Positions 35,379-41,798 of a stretch of 41,798 nucleotides of DNA are shown in pieces; the first letter of the stretch is position 1; every line of letters starts with the position of its first letter. Source of the stretch: Elusimicrobia bacterium RIFOXYA2_FULL_39_19 (GTDB lineage Bacteria > Elusimicrobiota > Endomicrobiia > CG1-02-37-114 > XYA2-FULL-39-19); assembly GCA_001800285.1 (NCBI GenBank), contig MGVC01000046.1:1-41798 (forward strand), in the 5' to 3' direction. The translations under genes and the position numbers were made by a program. The notes below the pieces were generated by a model. The model was not told the origin of the DNA. It searched no databases and worked only from the letters and a program-made list of their open reading frames with translations.

Positions 35379-36803
35379 ATGAAAAATATCGGAAACATTA
35401 TTAAAACTTTGCAGAACATTATGCGCAAAGATCCAGGCGTGTCCGGTGATGCCCAAAGGATAGAACAGTTAGGGTGGATGCTAAGCCTAAAAATTCTTGA
35501 TGATAAAGATAAAGAGCTTGAGCTAATCAGCGATAAATATGTTTCCCCGATGCCAAAGAAATTACAGTGGCGCAACTGGGCTGGTGATGACGAAGGCACC
35601 ACCGGAGATGCGCTTAAGAGTTTTGTTGATGACACATTGATTCCAAAACTGAGAGACCTTGATGTCAGCTCCGGTAATAAGCGTGTCCTTATTATTCGCG
35701 AGATATTTGACGGCACAAATAACTATATGAAGAACGGTACTATTATCCGCCAAGTTATTAATGAATTAAACCAGATTGATTTTAATAAGGCCGAAGACCG
35801 GCATTTGTTTGGTGATATTTATGAAACTATTCTTAGAGATTTGCAAAATGCCGGAAATTATGGAGAATTTTATACGCCCAGGGCGCTTACAGAATTTGTT
35901 ACAGAGATGATTAACCCGCGCCTTGGGGAAAAGGTTTTGGACCCTGCCTGCGGCACAGGCGGTTTTTTAACCAGTGCCATAGAAAATATCCGCAAACAAG
36001 TAAAAGGCGTGGCTGACTTAAAAGAATTAGAAAAAACCATTCACGGGATGGAATTTAAGCCCCTGCCGTTTATGTTATGTGTTACGAATCTGATTTTACA
36101 CGATATTGAAGTGCCCAATGTGGATTATACTGACAGTTTAAACCGCGAATATACTTCTATAGGGCAGAAAGACCGGGTAGATGTGATTCTTGCTAATCCG
36201 CCGTTTGGCGCTTCTGTTACTGATGGTGTTGAAACCAATTTTCCGCAGAATTATCGGACCACTGAAAGCGCTGACCTTTTCTTGATGCTTATGGTCCGCT
36301 ATCTTAAAGATGATGGCAGGGCAGGGATTGTTCTGCCGGATGGTTCTCTTACCGGAGATGGGGTGAAACAGCGGGTCCGCCAGCATTTATTAGAGAATTG
36401 TAATCTCCACACCATCGTCCGCTTGCCAAATTCGGTGTTTCAGCCCTATGCCAGTGTTGCGACCAATCTGCTTTTCTTTGATAAAGGCAAACCTACTAAA
36501 GAAATTTGGTATTGGGAGCATAAACTGCCAGAAGGCGCAAAAGCTTACAACAAAACCAAACCAATTCAGAAAAGTGAATTTGACACTCTTAAAAAGTGGT
36601 GGAAGAAACGCAAAGAAAATGAGCAGGCCTGGAAAGTTTCAATTGATACGATTATTTCAAACGGCTACAACCTTGATATAAAAAACCCGCATACTCCTGA
36701 AGCAGAAAAGACCCATTCAAGCAAAGAACTGGTAAATATGCTTCATGATTCCTTCCGCAAAAGCGATGAACTACTTGAGAAACTAAAAGAGGAGATTAAT
36801 TAA
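35379..36803 (+). CDS. hsdM: Type I restriction-modification N6-adenine methyltransferase, M subunit
   Basis: The product is 474 residues. HsdM methylates adenine in the recognition site and forms the enzyme core with HsdS. A helical N-terminal domain (about 1-140) precedes GEFYTPRALTEFVTEM. The AdoMet motif I DPACGTGGFL is at about 188-197. The catalytic motif IV NPPF (LANPPFGASV) is near 272-275. The C-terminal part carries the expected RLPNSVFQPYASVATNLLFF. The stop codon overlaps the next start by one base. All motifs look intact. Confidence 0.95.
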   Translation: MKNIGNIIKTLQNIMRKDPGVSGDAQRIEQLGWMLSLKILDDKDKELELISDKYVSPMPKKLQWRNWAGDDEGTTGDALKSFVDDTLIPKLRDLDVSSGNKRVLIIREIFDGTNNYMKNGTIIRQVINELNQIDFNKAEDRHLFGDIYETILRDLQNAGNYGEFYTPRALTEFVTEMINPRLGEKVLDPACGTGGFLTSAIENIRKQVKGVADLKELEKTIHGMEFKPLPFMLCVTNLILHDIEVPNVDYTDSLNREYTSIGQKDRVDVILANPPFGASVTDGVETNFPQNYRTTESADLFLMLMVRYLKDDGRAGIVLPDGSLTGDGVKQRVRQHLLENCNLHTIVRLPNSVFQPYASVATNLLFFDKGKPTKEIWYWEHKLPEGAKAYNKTKPIQKSEFDTLKKWWKKRKENEQAWKVSIDTIISNGYNLDIKNPHTPEAEKTHSSKELVNMLHDSFRKSDELLEKLKEEIN

Positions 36804-37987
36804 TGAGTAAATTGAATAAAAATATAACAGGCAAAAATAGACTCAAGGACAATCACCTCTTTGACAGAGTGGTTTCCATTCTGGAAGAGGCGCGGTCAAA
36901 TGTTGTCCGTTCCGTAAATAACAATATGGTCATGGCCTATTGGCTTATTGGACGGGAGATTGTGCGGGAAATCCAGGGCGGAGAAGAGAGGGCAAAATAC
37001 GGGGAAAAGGTTATTGAACAATTATCCGCTCAACTGAAAGGAAAATATGGGCGGGGTTTTTCAATAAGCAATATTCGGTATTTCAGAACATTTTACACCG
37101 TCTATTCGGACAGAAAACCTGAAATTCACCAGATCGGATCTGGCGAATTGGCTAAATCAAATAAGGGTAAAATCCAAAATGCAGTTTTAAAAGATATGTC
37201 ATTAGCAGTTATGACACCAAACGGTATTCGTGGTTTCTCGCCAAAATTAGGCTGGTCACATTATCAGGCGCTTATGACTGTTGAAAATCCTAATGAACGG
37301 TTGTTTTATGAAATTGAGGCAGAAAAGGAAAATTGGGATGTTGAACATTTAAAACATCAAATCTATACTTTTCTTTTTGCAAGGCTTTTAAAAAGTAAAA
37401 ATAAGGACGGTGTGATGACATTATCCCGGGAAGGTCAAATAGTCAGAACTCCGGCAGATCTTATGAAAAATCCTTATATCCTTGATTTTCTGGATATTCC
37501 TGATTCAGATTGCCTGCATGAAACAAAGTTTGAAGAGGCTATAATATCTAATCTTCAATCTTTTCTTTTAGAATTGGGTAAAGGGTTCGCGTTTATAGGC
37601 CGGCAAAAACGTTTGCAGTATGACGAAGACTTTTATTATGTGGATTTGGTTTTCTATAACTGTATTCTTAAATGTTATTTATTGATTGACCTGAAGAGTG
37701 GCGAATTGACTCATCAGGATGTAGGACAGATGGATGGTTATGTGCGTATGTTTGACGGTAAATACATTACAGAAGGCGACAATCCAACAATTGGACTAAT
37801 CCTTTGTGCGAAAAAAAGTGAGACTATTGCAAGATATTCAGTGCTTAAAGGAAGTAAACAAATATTCGCATCAAAATATATGTTGTATCTGCCTACGGAA
37901 GAAGAATTACAGCGTGAAATAGAGCGTGAAAGGCGGTTGGTTGAAGAAAGATTGTCAGATGGAAATAGAAAAGCCAGTAAGACTTGA
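36803..37987 (+). CDS. DUF1016/YhcG-family PD-(D/E)xK nuclease, copy 1
   Basis: The product is 394 residues and lies inside the restriction operon between hsdM and hsdS. The N-terminal DUF1016 helical domain shows VMAYWLIGREIVREIQGGEE, RAKYGEKVIEQLSAQLKGKY and FSISNIRYFRTFY. The C-terminal nuclease domain has D281 (VDLVFYN) and D296-L-K298 in LLIDLKSGELTHQDVGQMDG, followed by YVRMFD. The usual glutamate is an aspartate here. An insertion of about 40 residues after FRTFY is longer than in copy 2. YhcG proteins are often restriction-linked accessories of unknown role. Confidence 0.88.
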   Translation: MSKLNKNITGKNRLKDNHLFDRVVSILEEARSNVVRSVNNNMVMAYWLIGREIVREIQGGEERAKYGEKVIEQLSAQLKGKYGRGFSISNIRYFRTFYTVYSDRKPEIHQIGSGELAKSNKGKIQNAVLKDMSLAVMTPNGIRGFSPKLGWSHYQALMTVENPNERLFYEIEAEKENWDVEHLKHQIYTFLFARLLKSKNKDGVMTLSREGQIVRTPADLMKNPYILDFLDIPDSDCLHETKFEEAIISNLQSFLLELGKGFAFIGRQKRLQYDEDFYYVDLVFYNCILKCYLLIDLKSGELTHQDVGQMDGYVRMFDGKYITEGDNPTIGLILCAKKSETIARYSVLKGSKQIFASKYMLYLPTEEELQREIERERRLVEERLSDGNRKASKT

Positions 37988-38028
37988 AAAATAGGTTATT
38001 AGTGAAAAACTAAAGGCAGAATTGAAAA

Positions 38029-39378
38029 ATGGTTGAATGGAAGAGAGTTAATATAACCTTTCCGACAGTTAAATTAGACCAGTTTATTGAACCGGTTAAG
38101 AAAACTATTGCTGAGACAAAGGGCGATGATTATTCTACTGTCTATGGTGTCACAAATACAGAAGGTATTACTGTAACTGGTAAAAAGACAAGCAAAGATA
38201 TTAGTAAGTATATTGTAATTGATGAAGGGTGTTTTGCCTATAACCCCTATAGAATTAATGTTGGCTCGATTGGGTTTAATGATAAAGGACTAAAAGGTTG
38301 TGTTAGTTCGGCTTATGTCGTTTTTAAAACTCGAGCCGGTTTTAATCCAGAGTTTCTTTTTTTATATTTGAAAAGTGACTTTGGCAATCATTTGATCAAC
38401 TGGTATGGAAATCGTGGAGGAGTTAGGAATGCACTTAGATATGATGACCTTTGCAAAATAGATGTCCCCAAAATAGATATTAATGAGCAAAGTATATTAC
38501 TAAAGAAAATCAAACGAATAGAATCATCGGTTATAGAATTTAACTCTGGGATTGATTCGCAACTTGCCATATTGAAACAACTTCGTCAAGCGGTATTACA
38601 AGAAGCCATTGAAGGCAAGCTTACTTCCGATTGGCGAAAAGAACATTCTGAACTTATCAGCGGTGAAAACCATGCCTCAAAATTACTTGAAAAAATCAAA
38701 TCTGAAAAAGAGAAATTGATCAAGGAAGGTAAAATCAGAAAAGATAAGCTCCTTTCGCCAATTGCCGATAACGAAAAGCCCTTTGATTTACCTAATGGGT
38801 GGGTGTGGGCAAGATTGGGGGATTTGGTTTCAATTCTAGGCGATGGGTTACATGGAACACCAAATTATACAAATAATGGAGAATACTTTTTTATAAATGG
38901 TAATAATCTAAACGAAGGCGAAATATTAATAAAAGATCACACTAAAAGAGTATCTTTAGATGAATATAATAGACACAAGAAAGAGTTAACAGATAAAACT
39001 GTTTTAGTTTCAATAAATGGAACATTAGGTAATGTTGCATTCTATAACAATGAAAAAATTATTTTAGGTAAAAGCGCTTGTTACTTTAATCTGTTGACGG
39101 GCACAAGTAAGCATTACATAAAGCAGATAATAAAAACAAAATACTTTATTATTTATGCTTCTGATAAAGCTAGCGAAACTACTATAAAAAATCTTTCGTT
39201 AAAAGGCATGAGAATGTTTTTGGTTCCTTTACCATCGATTGTTGAACAACAAATCATTATTGAGCGAGTAGATAAACTAATGGCTATGATAGACGAACTT
39301 GAAAAACAAGTCACTGACCGCAAATCTCGATCTGAAATGTTGATGCAGTCGGTTCTGCGAGAGGTATTTAGCAGATGA
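38029..39378 (+). CDS. hsdS: Type I restriction enzyme specificity subunit
   Basis: The product is 449 residues with the two-half HsdS layout. The first target recognition domain covers about residues 1-165. The first conserved helical spacer is at about 170-245 (LAILKQLRQAVLQEAIEGKL, TSDWRKEH). The second recognition domain runs from about 255 to 405, starting LPNGWVWARLGDLVSILGDG. A second helix covers 410-449 (DKLMAMIDELEKQVTDRKSR). The two domains differ in sequence, implying a bipartite asymmetric target. It follows the DUF1016 gene by 41 bases, and the AAA gene overlaps its last four bases (ATGA). Confidence 0.92.
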   Translation: MVEWKRVNITFPTVKLDQFIEPVKKTIAETKGDDYSTVYGVTNTEGITVTGKKTSKDISKYIVIDEGCFAYNPYRINVGSIGFNDKGLKGCVSSAYVVFKTRAGFNPEFLFLYLKSDFGNHLINWYGNRGGVRNALRYDDLCKIDVPKIDINEQSILLKKIKRIESSVIEFNSGIDSQLAILKQLRQAVLQEAIEGKLTSDWRKEHSELISGENHASKLLEKIKSEKEKLIKEGKIRKDKLLSPIADNEKPFDLPNGWVWARLGDLVSILGDGLHGTPNYTNNGEYFFINGNNLNEGEILIKDHTKRVSLDEYNRHKKELTDKTVLVSINGTLGNVAFYNNEKIILGKSACYFNLLTGTSKHYIKQIIKTKYFIIYASDKASETTIKNLSLKGMRMFLVPLPSIVEQQIIIERVDKLMAMIDELEKQVTDRKSRSEMLMQSVLREVFSR

Positions 39379-40112
39379 AAATAGAATCTGTAAGAATTGA
39401 AAATTTTAGATGTTTTAAGGATGAAACAATAATATTTAATGACTATACATGTTTAATAGGGACTAATGGCTCAGGAAAATCAACGGTTCTGAACGCATTA
39501 AATATATTCTTTAAGAATAATAAGGATAGCCAAACAGACCTAAATGTTTTATCTGCAGATGATTTTCATCATAAAAATGTAAAAGAACCTATAAAAATCA
39601 CAATTACCTTCATTGATTTATCAGTTAAGGCAAAAGAAGAACTTTCTGATTATGTAAGAGACAATAAGTTAGTTGTTTCGGCTATTGCAGAATACGACCT
39701 TAAAAATGAAAAAGCAGAAGTTATACATTATGGAAGCAGGCTTGGTTTTGATGAATTTAGGAGATATTTTGCAATTGCTAAGAATGGAACAAAAGATGAA
39801 TTAACAAAGATTTACAAAGAATTGAAAGACACATATCCTGATTTACCTAATGCCAAGACAAAAGATGCTATGGAAGAAGGACTAAGGGAATATGAAGCAT
39901 TATACAAAGATAAATGTGTTCAAATTCTAAGCAGTGATCATTTCTATGGAATAAATAGTACAGGCAAATTGGCACATTTCATTCAATGGGTATGGGGCAT
40001 CAGTTTCTGGATAGAGAAAAGATGGATTTCTTACTGCCAAAAGATAATCTTGAAAAAATCCGACCTTGGGTTTATAAAGCAAAATACTATATTGAATACA
40101 ATAGATTACTAA
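39375..40112 (+). CDS. Truncated OLD-like AAA ATPase
   Basis: The product is 245 residues and starts at the ATG overlapping the hsdS stop. The N-terminus matches OLD/RecF-type ATPases: ESVRIENFRCFKDETIIFND, then the Walker A GTNGSGKST at residues 29-37. The region up to STGKLAHFIQWVW fits the family, in which a longer ATPase core and a TOPRIM nuclease follow. After FIQWVW the sequence stops resembling the family and ends at 40112. The missing Walker B, ABC signature and TOPRIM mean it is probably inactive or a relic. Such ATPases are common accessories of type I systems. Confidence 0.7.
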   Translation: MKIESVRIENFRCFKDETIIFNDYTCLIGTNGSGKSTVLNALNIFFKNNKDSQTDLNVLSADDFHHKNVKEPIKITITFIDLSVKAKEELSDYVRDNKLVVSAIAEYDLKNEKAEVIHYGSRLGFDEFRRYFAIAKNGTKDELTKIYKELKDTYPDLPNAKTKDAMEEGLREYEALYKDKCVQILSSDHFYGINSTGKLAHFIQWVWGISFWIEKRWISYCQKIILKKSDLGFIKQNTILNTIDY

Positions 40113-40355
40113 TAGGTACAAAGGAAATGCTGGAATACTATAAACCATGGGCAGAGGATATTTGTTCTAATTTCAAGGATAGCTTTGACATAGAGCTTAT
40201 TTTAAAAAAGAAGAAAGAATTAGTTTATCAAAATAATTTACATTCTGAATTAAAAAAGCAAATTGAGACCAACAAGAACAATTAGGTGAGTTAAGGCAAA
40301 TAATATTTCTGAAGTTGAGATGCTATCTGCAATATTTATGGCAGCCGAGGGGTAG
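39959..40355 (+). pseudogene. Decayed gene fragment after the AAA gene
   Basis: A second frame is open from 39959 to a stop at 40285 and reads as protein-like sequence (FLDREKMDFLLPKDNLEKIR, PWVYKAKYYIEYNRLLIGTK, EMLEYYKPWAEDICSNFK). A related-looking stretch continues after frame changes. One frame gives QLGELRQIIF from about 40279. Another gives NNISEVEMLSAIFMAAEG up to a TAG at 40353-40355. I do not recognise the family. The simplest reading is a gene that lost its 5' part by deletion into the AAA gene and then gained frameshifts. Confidence 0.5.
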
Positions 40356-40462
40356 CAGTTTTTAAGAGACCTTTGGGAAAGAAACAATAAGGGAGTGGGG
40401 GGTGGGGCGTAGTTGTTTAACTTGTTTAGAAATTATGAATTATATTAGCGAGGTATGTTGAA
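40356..40462. other. Gap before the second DUF1016 gene, with a G-rich tract
   Basis: No gene is visible here. Bases 40391-40408 form a G-rich tract (runs of 3, 6 and 4 G) in an otherwise AT-rich area. TTGTTT repeats at about 40414-40428 followed by AT-rich hexamers could be a weak promoter. A GAGGT ribosome-binding site near 40450 precedes the ATG at 40463. Confidence 0.3.
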
Positions 40463-41485
40463 ATGACAAAAGAGATTAAAAATATTCGCGCAGATTTTTT
40501 GAACCAGATAAAGACTATTATCTCCGAAGCGCAGCAAAATGCTTTACGGGCAGTTGATTTTCAGCGGGTCACAATGTACTGGAGCATTGGCAAAACCATC
40601 TTTGAAGAAGAACAGCAGGGCAAAGAGCGGGCTGAGTATGGCACCTATTTGATACAAGGTCTCTCAAAAGAGTTGGAACCGGAATACGGTACAAGCTTTT
40701 CGTCAAGACAGTTATATTTGAGTCTCCAATTTTTCAGGACTTATCCAATTGTGAACGCGCTGCGTTCACAATTGAACTGGACTCAATATCGCATGCTAAT
40801 CAGAATTGAAGATGAGAGTAAAAGAGAATACTATATAGCCGAAGCAATCAAGAACAACTGGACAGCCCGTCAATTGGAACGGCAGATAAACAGCCAGTTG
40901 TATGAAAGGTTGTTATTAAGCAGCGATAAAGAACGGGTTTTAGCAGTGGCTCGCGGTGAACAACAGCCGGAAAAGCCGGCAGACATTATCAAAGATCCTA
41001 TGTATTTGGAATTTTTAGGGCTCAAACGGGAAGCTGCCTACTACGAAAAAGATTTGGAACAGGCAATAATTACCCACTTACAAGAGTTTTTACTGGAGGC
41101 AGGCAACGGGTTTGCCTTTGTAGCCCGTCAGCAGAGAATTCATCTTGATGGCGACGATTTTTTTGCAGATCTGGTGTTTTATAACAGGCTTCTGCGTTGT
41201 TTTATAATTATTGAACTAAAAACCCATAAATTAACCCATCAGGATTTGGGACAGCTGCAAATGTATGTTAATTATTATGACCGCACCCAAAAACTGGAGG
41301 ATGAAAATCCGACTATAGGCATTCTGCTTTCTGCCGATAAAAACAAAGCAGTAGTTAAATTTACCCTGCCTGTAGATAATAAAACAATTCTGGCAAGCCA
41401 ATATAAGCTTTATCTCCCAAGTGAAGAGGTTCTTAAACAGGAGCTGGTTAAGGAATTGCATGAATATGAACAGAAGCCGGAATGA
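40463..41485 (+). CDS. DUF1016/YhcG-family PD-(D/E)xK nuclease, copy 2
   Basis: The product is 340 residues. The DUF1016 N-terminal domain shows RVTMYWSIGKTIFEEEQQGK, ERAEYGTYLIQGLSKELEPE and FSSRQLYLSLQFFRTYP. The nuclease domain has D236 (FFADLVFYN) and E251-L-K253 in FIIIELKTHKLTHQDLGQLQ, followed by MYVNYYD. This copy keeps the canonical glutamate, unlike copy 1. The two proteins share layout but differ through most positions, so they are not a recent tandem duplication. A good ribosome-binding site and its own gap suggest separate transcription. Confidence 0.87.
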   Translation: MTKEIKNIRADFLNQIKTIISEAQQNALRAVDFQRVTMYWSIGKTIFEEEQQGKERAEYGTYLIQGLSKELEPEYGTSFSSRQLYLSLQFFRTYPIVNALRSQLNWTQYRMLIRIEDESKREYYIAEAIKNNWTARQLERQINSQLYERLLLSSDKERVLAVARGEQQPEKPADIIKDPMYLEFLGLKREAAYYEKDLEQAIITHLQEFLLEAGNGFAFVARQQRIHLDGDDFFADLVFYNRLLRCFIIIELKTHKLTHQDLGQLQMYVNYYDRTQKLEDENPTIGILLSADKNKAVVKFTLPVDNKTILASQYKLYLPSEEVLKQELVKELHEYEQKPE

Positions 41486-41630
41486 ATCATTAGTTATAAA
41501 GTGCACGATTAGTTTTAAAGCAAAAAAATGGTTATATATAACTCAGATGGAACTTTCTAAATTGATTTGTAATTAGTAGAGATTTCAGGGACAACTGGGG
41601 CAATTTGAAAAAGGGGAAGGATACAAGCAG

Positions 41631-41798
41631 ATGCCAGAAAACAATCAAAGTAATCAATTAAACACTAAAAAACCGGTGACAGCTGGGCAGGTGCGTGAGA
41701 AGTGTTCGGAATGGGCAGTCTTACCGGTTGCTGAGCAAGCTGGAAAAGCAGGGTGTTTTGAAACCTGTAGGCGCCGGCAGAAGCCGGATGTATGTGGA
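41631..41798 (+). pseudogene. Probable frameshifted winged-helix protein fragment (partial)
   Basis: An ATG at 41631 follows a GGGGAAGG ribosome-binding site and reads MPENNQSNQLNTKKPVTAGQ, then VREKC. That frame then becomes Cys-rich and unlike protein. A neighbouring frame from about 41711 reads NGQSYRLLSKLEKQGVLKPV, then GAGRSRMYV, a typical helix-turn-helix recognition helix and wing. One extra base near 41700-41712 would join the two parts. The gene runs off the window edge. The 145-base gap before it (41486-41630) holds nothing I recognise. Confidence 0.4.

Noticed and set aside
1-41798. CRISPR arrays, rRNA and tRNA genes
   Set aside because: I saw no regularly spaced repeats and no rRNA or cloverleaf-like sequence in the gaps. 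A dedicated tRNA scan was not possible here.

Overview
This is a moderately AT-rich bacterial chromosome segment. Almost every gene lies on the + strand, and many abut or overlap by 1-35 bases, so long operons are likely. LolA, a PorV-like outer-membrane barrel and a FlgD-type C-terminal domain point to a Gram-negative, diderm envelope. The mix of core genes in an atypical order, DUF2723-TPR proteins, PorV/FlgD proteins and a MoxR/DUF58/VWA operon resembles uncultured diderm lineages (Elusimicrobia/Firestonebacteria-like or FCB-like). I cannot fix the phylum from sequence alone.

Layout. (1) 1-87 is the C-terminal end of an IS30-type transposase running off the left edge. (2) 164-9981 is a translation/RNA operon: rimP, nusA, infB, rbfA, nrnA, ribF, rpsO, pnp, then accB and a small winged-helix gene. 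truB, often found between nrnA and ribF, is absent. (3) 10000-16614 continues with ftsK, lolA, pgsA, pgpA, recA, an MBL-fold hydrolase and xerD: chromosome segregation, lipoprotein export, phosphatidylglycerol synthesis and recombination. (4) 16898-21278 is a tightly coupled three-gene surface cassette: a secreted tail-fibre-like protein, a secreted protein with a fibronectin-like domain and a FlgD/type IX-sorting-like C-terminus, and a PorV-like barrel fused to a TPR-like region. (5) 21438-28484 is a MoxR-DUF58-BatA-DUF4159-VWA operon behind a good sigma70-type promoter. (6) 28608-32726 holds two tandem DUF2723 multi-pass membrane proteins with C-terminal TPRs, plausibly GT-C-like glycosyltransferases.

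(7) 32940-41798 is an accessory defence island. It has a clear promoter, then hsdR, hsdM, a DUF1016/YhcG nuclease, hsdS and a truncated OLD-like AAA ATPase. After these come decayed fragments, a second DUF1016 nuclease, and a probably frameshifted winged-helix fragment at the right edge.

The most interesting regions are the surface cassette (4), its possible link to the DUF2723 pair (6), and the type I restriction island with two DUF1016 nucleases and a broken OLD gene (7). I saw no rRNA, tRNA or CRISPR array.
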